A DNA stretch of 52,332 nucleotides from Holosporaceae bacterium UBA3830 (GTDB lineage: Bacteria; Pseudomonadota; Alphaproteobacteria; UBA3830): NCBI GenBank assembly GCA_002393025.1, contig DGIE01000061.1, positions 1 through 52,332 on the forward strand, written 5' to 3'. Shown here one piece after another: positions 1 to 8,655 of the stretch (position 1 is the first letter of the stretch; the number at the start of each line of letters is the position of its first letter). Position numbers and translations under genes: made by a program. The notes under the pieces were generated by a model. The model made no database searches and had not been told where the DNA came from. It saw only the letters and a program-made list of their open reading frames with translations.

Positions 1-14
1 TATCTTACTCCATT

Positions 15-57
15 CGCCCCCTTCCTCTAATAACTCGGGTAAGGGGGCGGTTTTTTT
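15..57 (+). terminator. Rho-independent terminator of an upstream gene outside the window
   Basis: A perfect 9-bp stem (15-23 pairs with 41-49, CGCCCCCTT/AAGGGGGCG) with a 17-nt loop is followed by G and a run of seven T (51-57). This is the classic intrinsic terminator form on the plus strand. It should end a transcript entering from the left, so the ankyrin gene that follows probably has its own promoter. Confidence 0.85.
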
Positions 58-97
58 GACTAGTTTTTTTCTTTTTTTTCGAAAAGTAAAAAAAATC

Positions 98-126
98 TTC
101 AGAAAATTTACAAATATGACTAATAT
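98..126 (+). promoter_or_regulatory. Candidate sigma70-type promoter before the ankyrin gene
   Basis: TTCAGA (98-103) and TAATAT (121-126) are separated by 17 nt, about 40 nt upstream of the ATG at 166, and just after the terminator at 15-57. The -35 match is weak and the surroundings are AT-rich, so this is tentative. Confidence 0.3.
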
Positions 127-165
127 TTGATAGACCAATCCTAATAAGAAGAGGTTAAGGAAAGT

Positions 166-821
166 ATGATGAAGTTTAAAACATTTTGCTCATGTTTAGC
201 TCTGATGTATGGTGGAGAGATAATAGCAATGAATTGCAACGAGGAAAATCGTAAATTCTCAGGCGAGTATTCCGTCAACATCGCGGACTTTAAAATGGAA
301 AAAAAGCACGCCTGTGAGGGAAAATAATACTGCTGTGGCGAATGAAAAAGAGCAGACAGCTGAAAAAAATAAAGATTTGCGAGCGACGCACGATGAAGTT
401 ACAAAAATAATCAAATCAGGAAGTTGGGAGGAGAGGAAAGAATTTTTTGCATCTCTTGGAGAACTTCTGGAATCGGGAAAAGAGATTAATTCGGAAGACA
501 ATAACAATCAAATCCGATTTTAAAAATATTCGAGACCTGATCAAGTGTTGTCAAGAGGAATATCCATTGCATTACGCCAGTGAACGCGGAAAAGACGTCA
601 TTGTAAAATATCTGGTAGAACACGGAGCGGATATTAATCAGAAGAATGATTCTGGAGAGACTCCATTGTGTGATACATGCAAAAGCGGGAATAAAGATTT
701 AGTCCAATATCTGGTGGAACACGGAGCAGATATTGAACAAACTGCGTTGAATATTTCCCTGCGCGAAGGATATAATCAAATTGCTGAGTATCTCGAGCAG
801 AAATTAGCTGAAGTGCGTTGA
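166..821 (+). pseudogene. Frameshifted secreted ankyrin-repeat protein
   Basis: Three consecutive reading frames together look like one protein. The ATG at 166 (SD-like AAGGAAAG just before it) opens a signal-peptide-like start (MMKFKTFCSCLALMYGG) that stops at 325. The adjacent frame continues from about 299 with NNTAVANEKEQTAEKNKDL and a helical region until 521. The third frame, from about 500 to 821, carries ankyrin repeats: YPLHYASERGKD, KYLVEHGADINQ, a second copy VQYLVEHGADIEQ, and a capping helix. The first shift is explained by one extra A in the A7 tract at 299-305, because six A would read through. The second shift lies around 500-530 without an obvious homopolymer. Ankyrin proteins are common in intracellular alphaproteobacteria as presumed host-interaction factors. 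The function here is inferred. The 124-residue 3' part could still be translated from an internal start. Confidence 0.65.
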
Positions 822-825
822 TGCA

Positions 826-866
826 AAAAAATGCGGGCGGAAGTACTCTATTGTGCTGCGCCCGCA
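826..866 (-). terminator. Rho-independent terminator reading leftward
   Basis: An 8-bp perfect stem (832-839 with 859-866, TGCGGGCG/CGCCCGCA) is preceded on the plus strand by an A run at 824-831. On the minus strand this becomes hairpin then T tract. There is no T tract on the plus-strand side, so it does not serve the ankyrin gene. The right arm overlaps the last codons of the minus-strand ORF ending at 848, implying that this ORF, or at least a minus-strand transcript, is real. Confidence 0.7.
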
Positions 867-1096
867 GGGAAGGATTTGTGCGCACAGCTAGAGATAAAAC
901 TTTGCTCTATTCCGAACTGGAAAGCGAAAGTCCTCGGCGGTGATGATACTGTTTCAACATAGCATTCTCCCTCCAAAATAAAAAACGCTTCATGGAATCC
1001 ATGGTTGACTTTGTGAGGATATGCACTGTTGCGGAATTTTGCTATGACGCAGTCTAAAGGTGAAATGCTATTGTTGCAGTATTCAATAATTTCCAT
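848..1096 (-). CDS. Small uncharacterised protein, possibly a cupin fragment
   Basis: An 82-residue minus-strand reading frame between two plus-strand genes. I do not firmly recognise it. The segment HEAFFILEGECYVE (residues about 35-48) resembles the first cupin motif (His, then a Gly-containing turn after an FxxLEG-type strand), but the rest is too short for a full cupin barrel. There is no clear Shine-Dalgarno before the ATG. The main support for expression is the leftward intrinsic terminator whose stem overlaps its final codons (826-866). It may be a truncated relic of a sugar-modifying cupin, or it may not be a protein at all. Confidence 0.35.
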   Translation of the reverse strand: MEIIEYCNNSISPLDCVIAKFRNSAYPHKVNHGFHEAFFILEGECYVETVSSPPRTFAFQFGIEQSFISSCAHKSFPAGAAQ

Positions 1097-1199
1097 ACCG
1101 AAATTTTTTTTTATACAATCTTGAGAACTAAACTTTATTTACTGCAATTCCTAAAACAATAAATTATATTTATTATTTTATAATTTTTAGAAAAATATA

Positions 1200-1228
1200 T
1201 TAGTATTTTGATAAAATTGATGTATTCT
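1200..1228 (+). promoter_or_regulatory. Candidate promoter for the giant TadG-like gene
   Basis: TTAGTA (1200-1205) and TATTCT (1223-1228) are separated by 17 nt, about 130 nt upstream of the TTG start at 1360. The 1097-1359 gap is otherwise very AT-rich non-coding DNA. The match is modest. Confidence 0.3.
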
Positions 1229-1251
1229 GCAAGCAGGAAGAGAGAAGCGGA

Positions 1252-1347
1252 ATGATCAAAATTATGTCAAATGGGGCATCTAACCTGAAGTTGCACAAAG
1301 AAAGAAATCATACAGATAAATCGTCAGTCTATAGGAAAAAGCATTGA
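1252..1347 (+). CDS. Possible 31-residue leader peptide upstream of the giant gene
   Basis: An ATG at 1252, after a purine-rich stretch (GGAAGAGAGAAGCGG), opens a 31-codon frame ending in TGA at 1345-1347. The stop lies right against the GGAGG ribosome site (1349-1353) of the giant gene. The peptide (MIKIMSNGASNLKLHKERNH...) is basic and matches no family I know. The arrangement would allow translational coupling, but the ORF is short enough to be chance. Confidence 0.2.
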   Translation: MIKIMSNGASNLKLHKERNHTDKSSVYRKKH

Positions 1348-1359
1348 TGGAGGCAGAGT

Positions 1360-4300
1360 TTGAAGTCTAAGCTTGTAAAAAAATTCTCAATGTTCAGTGT
1401 TCTAAACTGCCTTAAGAGAATATTTTCAGAAAAGTTTATGAAAGCAGTGTCTAATTCACATGGGGTATCTGCGATTTTGGTAATGATATTTGTTCCATTT
1501 ATCATATACGGCATCAGCTATGTAGTTAAGTATACACAAAAGACAGAAGTTGAAACTAATAATTTTGAAATTCCCTATGTAATCGGAAAAAATCTTGCTA
1601 ACTCATTCAATCCAGGTAAGGTATGGAGTGATCAAGAAGACTACTTATATTCTGTAGCAGCGCAGGTTTACAACGATGGCGCCTCCTCCTCGGAAAAGCA
1701 AATGGCTCTGGAGCACGAAAAGACGATTAAAGTCGGAGTAAAATCTGAAACCGAATCCATTTCGAATTTATGTAATTTTTATGCAAACTATAGCACCTAT
1801 GGAAGACAAGATAATATAAAGTTTTCCAGTGATGGGGAAATGCTTATAAATTGCTTGCCATTTTCTGGGTTTGTTTACGATGAGGATCAGCAAAAAATCT
1901 CCTATCTGAGAAGTGATACGGGAATCGCAGATAATGTAGTATACACAGCAAGCAAGTACAAAAAAGATTCAAACAAATTAGAAATTTCTCTCAATAGTGA
2001 CGGAAATATTCTAGTAAAATGTAAAAAAGTAGGAAAAACTGCGGAAGTTACTTTACCTAGAAATGATGTTGATATTGTGATAGCTATTCCGACAAATCGG
2101 GCAAGCAATAGCGTGGATAACAAGGACAGTAATGATTTCGGAGACTATACAGATGTAAGTGTAGCAGATAAGACTCCGATTAAAGAAATAGCCAGAGCGT
2201 GTCAAGCTTTCCTAAAACCTTTCCTTCATACAGCAGGAGTAGCTATCGGGATAATCCCTTATTCAGGAAAAGTTTCACTGTCTCCTTATATGGAGGGTAA
2301 CATAGCGATAGAGACTCCTCTGAATTATAATCCAAGCAATGGATTAAAATATGCTGTACAGGCAATGTTTTATGGGTCCGACGGGCAATTGGGCGGTGAT
2401 GTTGTATTGCTCGACGAGTCAGATGAAACTTTAGCGTATGGAAATTACTCTAATTGGGGATCAGATTCATATGGACGTCCAATTATGGCCCGCAGAGGAC
2501 AGGAAGCATTGTACCGAGGTATGTACCTGAACAGTGGGGCGATTACTGACCTGGTCAAATCTTCGAGTTTGTTACTAGATATGACTACTCCGCCTACGTC
2601 GGGTGATAATTACAAATTTATGCAAATGAATACAAATCCTTGCTATTTAGGATTTTGTAATACGTTGGCAATGACTTGCGAGAAGAAATGTCCGACATAT
2701 CAAGCGAATCCTTATTTTATAACAGAGTTGACTTCTGACATTCAGAGTTTGATGTACGATTTGGAATTATTTGTTCCGTTTAAAGACGAGCATAATAAAT
2801 CAAATTTTCTGTTTTTACCGATTGTTATGGCGGGAAATCTGTTAAGTTGGGGAGAACATCCTTCAGAATTATCATCAACAGGACGAATTCCGGAAAAATC
2901 ACGAAAAAATAAATCTCGTGTAGTTGTTGTGATAGCAAATGCTCCAGATAATTTCGAGCCTATGGAATTGACTTATTTGGGATTCAATAACGATTATTCT
3001 GAGATTCCCATGATTGAGAGTGATATGATTTTGTTTGGTCAAGATCGCGGATATTCTTATGAAGAAAAGAACGGGGAGAAAATATACACTGGAGTAAAAG
3101 GCGCTGTTCGGTTTTCGACATCAGATGGCAAAAAAGATTCGTCAGGATATCTTTTCAAGGCTACATCTTCGGATCAAGAGATGACCGCCAGAATTTCCTT
3201 TCCAAACAAAGGGTTATTGAAAATTGTTGCAGAAAGATATAATCCGGCGACCGTTACGGTTTATAATACTAACGGAGTTGAAGATAACGTCGGAACTTAC
3301 ACGTTTTTGAAAAACAAAACGTTGACTTTTCGCGGACCTCAACAGGTGAAAGACTGGGCAAATTTGGGGACAAGTTTCACATCAGGGTATTACACAACGA
3401 AAGGGCCAAATTTCGGACACAATACTTCAACGAAAAAAGTTAAGATTAAGTTTTCCGGATGTAAGCTAAATAACGCAACGCTGTCGGACCAGATTTTGAG
3501 ATTTTACGGAACATACGAAAAGATAAACAATAAAAACCAAATAGGATCACGAATGGACCCTTGTATAAATTTGGGCTCAAACACTGATACCCCTCAATGG
3601 GTTAATCACTCATCCTACATAGCTGCTTACGGCTTCAATCCTACATGCAAAGGAATTTCCAAATTAAGCAAATTCATTATGGCAGCAAGCTGTCTAGCAG
3701 AGGAAAGAATAACCGATGATAAAGTAAAAATAAATTCAGTTAGCACCGGATCGGGTGTAAAATCATCCGATGCTACTGCAAAATACAGAGTTTACGCGGG
3801 ATCGTCAAAGTCCGGGGACATTACGGTTAATACGGGACAGTTAAAGATTGCAAGTTACTATTATTACGATATATTTGCATCTAAAAAATACCGGGAAAGA
3901 GATGTTACAAAAACAATAACAACATACAGGTATTTTCCGGCGACATCAGCCAACGCAAAAGGAAGCAATAACAGTACATGCTGTTCAACTGTTTGGACAA
4001 AATATACTGTTCCAAACGGCGTAGTAGACACCGATTGCGATTCGGAAAAGGTAAGAATAGAAACAGATAAAGACAGAGGTTCTTATGAGGTGGATAGCTT
4101 ATCCAGTTCGTGCAAAGGGGAGACATATGATGATTGTACTTATACGGAAGTTAAGGCAACGGAGGGAGGTTATGAATACACTAAAAGTATAAGACAAGAC
4201 TGCGAAGACAAACTTACCAGTGCAAAGGTTACTTCATACTCATGTAAAGTTCCCGAAGAATATGATTGTAACTGTCAAAGAAGCCACATCTATGGCACAA

Positions 4301-7300
4301 CAAGAAATGCTGATTGCGAACAAGGAATGGGGGTTTGGAATAACTACAAGCTGGAGGAAACACCTTGTGATTCTTCTCATGAGAGATGTGGAACTAAAAT
4401 AATAGGTGGAGAGTATAAAGAAGGAATGGGTTGTATACATCAAGTGTGGGAGACCACCTATGAACCTTGTTCAAAAGGGGAAAGTCGATGTTCATGTGGA
4501 ACATGTACAAGAGATAAAGACTCAACTTGTTATAAATGCACTTACAATAAAGCAGTTGAGACTTGGTATACACCTGAAGGGTGTGAAAGGCTTACATACG
4601 AAACGAAGTATAGAGATGATGGTTATAAGACCTATCCCTGTGATGGAGTGTGCTTTACTGGTGTTGTTTCAAACTTTGATGGATGGACAAAAGGAACCAC
4701 ATCGAAAAGTATGTCATGCAGCGATACGCGTGTTCCAGAAGCAGTCCTTACACAACCTTATACCACTACCGAAAGTCAAACGTCCTCCAGTTGCGAATAT
4801 GACATCAGTTATAGTAGCCACAGTAAATGTACCTTTTCGTCAAGCAGTCTTCCGAGTATTACCTATTCATATAAGACATGCGGAAATGCGGAGTCGGGTA
4901 ATTCAACGGAGAGCACTAGCTATGGAGGTTGGGTTACATATGTAAGCTCCAGGAACAGAATGTATGCTTATGATGCAAGAACTATTGACGGAGAAAATAA
5001 TGGCACTAAGTATTATATTTGTCCAAACGCCAAAAGAAGCAATTGCTCAACAGAAGGAGGTTGTTTTTCGGATTGTGATTCAACTAGCGTTTCAACATAC
5101 ACCACGAATGGCACATATGAGGGATCAATAGTATCTCCATACAGATATAAGTTATATAATTTCTTTTTTGTTGATGGCGGCACAAAGTCCTCTACATATT
5201 CTTATTCTGGGTCTTATCCGGATTACACCTTAACATCGACTATCAGCAGTGATTCGGATTCAAACTTGATAAATAATAAAGGAATTTATCTTTTGCCGAC
5301 AGGAGAAGAAGATACATATTGGGTATGTTTTTGCGGAGATGCCAAATTAACACTGAATTTTACGGATGCGACGGAAGCTGCCATTACCTTTTCAAATATA
5401 AATCCCGTACAGTATCGAGTGGATTTCGGAGACAGTGCGGATTTGACATCGGGAACTACTAAGGTAGATATGGACACGCAGCAAATTTTCTATATTCATC
5501 CGGACCAAATATTAGATACTCGCGATGAGGATGGTAACTACTATGTCGATCTAAAATTAAACGGGCAACCGAGAATAATATCTGTCGAATTAACAAATCG
5601 ACCTTTGAAGATGGTCGATTTATCCAGTACAAGTGCCAATGGTACGATTGTAGGATCAGATTCGTCTGGCAGTAAATCCATTGGAAATATTGACACTTCT
5701 GTAGAATTTAAGTTACCGAATAAGGCAGCTTACTCATTTTCGGCTCAACCTATTTCATTTTGGATAGATGGACAAAGTGATTTTCGTGAAACCTCCGGAA
5801 ATGTCCGAGTTTGCAGCAATTCTAATAAATCTTATGGCGTTGTCCTGGCAACAGTTCCAGACAGCGGATCAGGAAGCATTACTTTGGTTGCAGGACAGCC
5901 AACTGTCACAAGCAAACAATCCAGTACGGGAATTTCGATAGATGAAATTACTCCGAACTATACCTATACCATCTCTTCTGATCGGAAATTGAAATCCATA
6001 AAAGTACCGAGTTTTGTTGCGCCGAAAGTTGAGTTCAGTGGAGCTGTATCGAATCGGAATTATACATTCTGTTCGAAGGAGGTAAGCGATAATTCAAATT
6101 CGAAATTATTTGATTGGCCATTGACTACATTTTCTCACGCTGCCATGAGTGATAGTTCAGGGAACACAGAGTCGCAATTTACAGTAAAAAACTATTACGG
6201 AAATGCTAATAAAGTGGGATTTGATCTTACTGCATGTGATTTAAAGGAGGCTACAGCTGAAAACTTAATCTTGCAATTTAGTTCGGAAATAAATGATTTT
6301 CCAAAAGTAAATATTTCCAATACATACAATAATGCTGTACATAAAGTTTATGGAGAGGGAGAAGAAGGTTTAAGATTTATTGCTAATGAAAATTCTCCGA
6401 AAATATGCGGAGATCTTGATGGAAGAGGGGAAGTTGATTGTCGATCAGGTTATTGGCTTCCTTGGGCAAATTATGCAAATTCAGGATATTACGTTCTCTG
6501 TGATTCGACCTTTGTGGGATGGCAAACTATCACTAAGTTCGACATAACGGAAGCTTTTAATATGTATGGACAGGGAACAATATACGCATATGCTTACAGA
6601 GGCACTAGACCTATCGATATGATAATTGAAGCAGGGATTGCAAACGCTTATTACGGCGCAGATACTCAAAATTCCAACATATCTATTTCCGGAATATGCA
6701 TCTCTGAAGACTCCGCCCATATTGAAATTAAGGAAATGATAGAAGATTCCGGTTATACAGGGATTAATTATCTTAATTCTTTCTATTATCGAGTGGTTGA
6801 GCCTTGCAATTTAATGGGTTCAGATCATCTTTCGTATTCCAACAAAAATGATGTTAATCATAATTACAAAGGAACACTTGGTTTCCATGGAATAGGCGAC
6901 ATAAAAGTTTACGTTCAGCCTCAAAAAGTTAAAGCAAGTAATTACTATACGAGGGATATGTCTGAATCAGAATTGTCAGGAAGTTTTGGTAATTATAAAT
7001 ATACTTTCTCTGAACAAAATTACTTATTAAACCTTGATGATGAGGATTTAACAAAGAGTAAAAATTCGTTTGAGTTGTTATACAGTACAGGTCAGATTGG
7101 AACATCAAAAATAGAAATGGGAAATTCCTCAGAGTATTCTATACAGGCAACGACTTCCAGTGGAGATGGCTACTACTATACCGATGTCAATGTCGAAAAT
7201 GCCATCGTAACAGTTCCAGCAACAGTTATCAGTAAGGTTGGTGACGACACTTTGGATAATTCACAGCAGAGCACTCCCAAGGAAACAACGTTCACTATAT

Positions 7301-8247
7301 CTCCATACACTCATACTTATGAGAAACGTAGTGACGGGTATTACTACGTTAAGATAGCATGCCGTAATGTGTATATTTCAAATTTACGTGCGGTTAGTAA
7401 TTTATTGGTTTATTATGAACATCCGAACATCGTAAACGAAAATTTGATAAATACTAGAATCTTAGATGGTTATGATCAGGCGACTAATAAGAATATGAAG
7501 CTGTACGGCAATATGAATTTAAATGGTGAGGATACCTTACCGTCAGTTTCTGCTGTGCAACGGCTGTTTTACAACATAAAAACCGACAATAGTACAAGAT
7601 ATTTCTATCCGAGAATATCAGAATCCGGGTCTGCGCTGTCAGAGGAAGAAGGAGATTTCTTTATACAAATTTGGGATCACAATAATGAAGCTCCGGCGGT
7701 ACGATGGAAAGTCAAAAATGCAATTCAATCATCCACTGGTGATATAACAGTGACAGATTCAGGTTTTGGTCCATTTAAATCGAATTACGCATTTAACGGA
7801 CTACACAGAATGTTTTTTCCATATAATACCTATAATAAAGATTACGCAGGCTACAGTTATGCACATAACAGTGCTCTCGTTTTTGCGGGGTACACGCTTC
7901 CTGTAAATTATATTCTTGTTAACAATGGATACCAAGATGCTTATTCCTTGAGTTCTGGACAAGTTTCGAGTTATACAAAACCGAATACTGCGCTGTCTAA
8001 CTTGGCAGCCGATGCTTGTACAAGACTTAAAACAGACTTGAAGAATAATCAAGGAAGTCCATTGATTTTCTTAGTGAAATATAAGACTGACTCCGCGTTG
8101 TCCTTGGAAAAATGTGCGGATTATGAATATTCGGCGTCAAATGAAGAGGATTTAACTGAAATAATGAAACAAATTGCCCTATACATTGACAGTAAGACCG
8201 ATGAACTGAGAATAAATGTTACGGATACTTCAAAATCCACGCAATGA
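1360..8247 (+). CDS. Giant TadG-like surface protein with split vWFA-type domain
   Basis: A 2,295-residue protein. The TTG start is chosen because GGAGG (1349-1353) lies 6 nt upstream. Residues about 36-58 form one membrane segment after HG, as in TadE/TadG-type proteins. Near residue 234 the strand DVDIVIAIPTN occupies the place of the vWFA metal-site strand but lacks DxSxS. AIGIIPYSGKVSLSP (about 298-312) matches the 'GLIPFS' strand of TadG proteins. Residues about 874-1239 contain roughly 30 cysteines (for example CSCGTC and CYKC). The last 80 residues (ACTRLKTDLK, CADYEYSASNEEDLTEIMKQIA) look like the end of a TadG vWFA domain. So about 1,900 residues appear inserted in or between the parts of that domain. 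It is probably inner-membrane anchored with a periplasmic or surface body. A paralogue lies at 50,592. The exact role is unknown; pilus tip, adhesin or contact protein is inference. Confidence 0.75.
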   Translation: MKSKLVKKFSMFSVLNCLKRIFSEKFMKAVSNSHGVSAILVMIFVPFIIYGISYVVKYTQKTEVETNNFEIPYVIGKNLANSFNPGKVWSDQEDYLYSVAAQVYNDGASSSEKQMALEHEKTIKVGVKSETESISNLCNFYANYSTYGRQDNIKFSSDGEMLINCLPFSGFVYDEDQQKISYLRSDTGIADNVVYTASKYKKDSNKLEISLNSDGNILVKCKKVGKTAEVTLPRNDVDIVIAIPTNRASNSVDNKDSNDFGDYTDVSVADKTPIKEIARACQAFLKPFLHTAGVAIGIIPYSGKVSLSPYMEGNIAIETPLNYNPSNGLKYAVQAMFYGSDGQLGGDVVLLDESDETLAYGNYSNWGSDSYGRPIMARRGQEALYRGMYLNSGAITDLVKSSSLLLDMTTPPTSGDNYKFMQMNTNPCYLGFCNTLAMTCEKKCPTYQANPYFITELTSDIQSLMYDLELFVPFKDEHNKSNFLFLPIVMAGNLLSWGEHPSELSSTGRIPEKSRKNKSRVVVVIANAPDNFEPMELTYLGFNNDYSEIPMIESDMILFGQDRGYSYEEKNGEKIYTGVKGAVRFSTSDGKKDSSGYLFKATSSDQEMTARISFPNKGLLKIVAERYNPATVTVYNTNGVEDNVGTYTFLKNKTLTFRGPQQVKDWANLGTSFTSGYYTTKGPNFGHNTSTKKVKIKFSGCKLNNATLSDQILRFYGTYEKINNKNQIGSRMDPCINLGSNTDTPQWVNHSSYIAAYGFNPTCKGISKLSKFIMAASCLAEERITDDKVKINSVSTGSGVKSSDATAKYRVYAGSSKSGDITVNTGQLKIASYYYYDIFASKKYRERDVTKTITTYRYFPATSANAKGSNNSTCCSTVWTKYTVPNGVVDTDCDSEKVRIETDKDRGSYEVDSLSSSCKGETYDDCTYTEVKATEGGYEYTKSIRQDCEDKLTSAKVTSYSCKVPEEYDCNCQRSHIYGTTRNADCEQGMGVWNNYKLEETPCDSSHERCGTKIIGGEYKEGMGCIHQVWETTYEPCSKGESRCSCGTCTRDKDSTCYKCTYNKAVETWYTPEGCERLTYETKYRDDGYKTYPCDGVCFTGVVSNFDGWTKGTTSKSMSCSDTRVPEAVLTQPYTTTESQTSSSCEYDISYSSHSKCTFSSSSLPSITYSYKTCGNAESGNSTESTSYGGWVTYVSSRNRMYAYDARTIDGENNGTKYYICPNAKRSNCSTEGGCFSDCDSTSVSTYTTNGTYEGSIVSPYRYKLYNFFFVDGGTKSSTYSYSGSYPDYTLTSTISSDSDSNLINNKGIYLLPTGEEDTYWVCFCGDAKLTLNFTDATEAAITFSNINPVQYRVDFGDSADLTSGTTKVDMDTQQIFYIHPDQILDTRDEDGNYYVDLKLNGQPRIISVELTNRPLKMVDLSSTSANGTIVGSDSSGSKSIGNIDTSVEFKLPNKAAYSFSAQPISFWIDGQSDFRETSGNVRVCSNSNKSYGVVLATVPDSGSGSITLVAGQPTVTSKQSSTGISIDEITPNYTYTISSDRKLKSIKVPSFVAPKVEFSGAVSNRNYTFCSKEVSDNSNSKLFDWPLTTFSHAAMSDSSGNTESQFTVKNYYGNANKVGFDLTACDLKEATAENLILQFSSEINDFPKVNISNTYNNAVHKVYGEGEEGLRFIANENSPKICGDLDGRGEVDCRSGYWLPWANYANSGYYVLCDSTFVGWQTITKFDITEAFNMYGQGTIYAYAYRGTRPIDMIIEAGIANAYYGADTQNSNISISGICISEDSAHIEIKEMIEDSGYTGINYLNSFYYRVVEPCNLMGSDHLSYSNKNDVNHNYKGTLGFHGIGDIKVYVQPQKVKASNYYTRDMSESELSGSFGNYKYTFSEQNYLLNLDDEDLTKSKNSFELLYSTGQIGTSKIEMGNSSEYSIQATTSSGDGYYYTDVNVENAIVTVPATVISKVGDDTLDNSQQSTPKETTFTISPYTHTYEKRSDGYYYVKIACRNVYISNLRAVSNLLVYYEHPNIVNENLINTRILDGYDQATNKNMKLYGNMNLNGEDTLPSVSAVQRLFYNIKTDNSTRYFYPRISESGSALSEEEGDFFIQIWDHNNEAPAVRWKVKNAIQSSTGDITVTDSGFGPFKSNYAFNGLHRMFFPYNTYNKDYAGYSYAHNSALVFAGYTLPVNYILVNNGYQDAYSLSSGQVSSYTKPNTALSNLAADACTRLKTDLKNNQGSPLIFLVKYKTDSALSLEKCADYEYSASNEEDLTEIMKQIALYIDSKTDELRINVTDTSKSTQ

Positions 8248-8352
8248 TTTTGAATATTTATAAGGAAACAACCATAACCTGTATGAGGGATTCGCGATCA
8301 CCCACAAACACACCAACGACCCACAAAAGTCATCAATCCATTAAATAGAGCT

Positions 8353-8428
8353 TGGCGTCCCCTAGGGAATTCGAATCCCTGTTGCCGCCGTGAGAGGGCG
8401 GTGTCCTGGACCACTAGACGAAGGGGAC
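8353..8428 (-). tRNA. tRNA-Glu (anticodon CTC)
   Basis: On the minus strand this folds as a cloverleaf. The acceptor stem is GTCCCCT/AGGGGAC, the anticodon arm is CCGCC-CTCTCAC-GGCGG with anticodon CTC, and the T arm contains GGGATTCGAATTCCC. The discriminator G is followed by an encoded CCA (8353-8355). The DNA between the giant gene and this tRNA (8248-8352) shows no other gene. Confidence 0.93.
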
Positions 8429-8440
8429 AAAACTGATCTT

Positions 8441-8468
8441 AGTTTAAACAAAAAAAAAAAAAAATCAA
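8441..8468 (-). promoter_or_regulatory. Candidate promoter of tRNA-Glu
   Basis: Reading leftward, TTGATT (8468-8463) and TAAACT (8446-8441) are separated by 16 nt made mostly of a 15-nt A/T tract (8450-8464). The -10 box ends 12 nt before the tRNA 5' end. A T-tract spacer is unusual but the placement fits. Confidence 0.4.
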
Positions 8469-8655
8469 CATTAATATTAAAAAATGAATAATAAGTTGGT
8501 GGTGACATCAGTGAATAAAAATCATCTTGTCGAAGAGTACTGTGAAAATGATGACCAAAAACCACCAAGTATAACATTTATTTTGAAAATACATGTTTTT
8601 TTGGAATTTCTTTAGTAGAATTAAACAAAGGAAATATAGCCGAAAGTGAACAAAA

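Noticed and set aside
4406..4945. 179-codon plus-strand frame inside the giant gene.
   Set aside because: It is a shadow of the giant gene in another frame; its content has no family resemblance and no ribosome site.
8283..8348. 21-codon frame (MRDSRSPTNTP...) between the giant gene and tRNA-Glu, and the twice-repeated ACCCACAAA in it.
   Set aside because: AAGGAAAC is too far from the ATG, the peptide has no family resemblance, and two 9-nt repeats in simple sequence are not meaningful.
8362..8577. 71-codon minus-strand frame over tRNA-Glu.
   Set aside because: It reads through the tRNA gene and has a poly-Phe run from the A15 tract; a chance frame.
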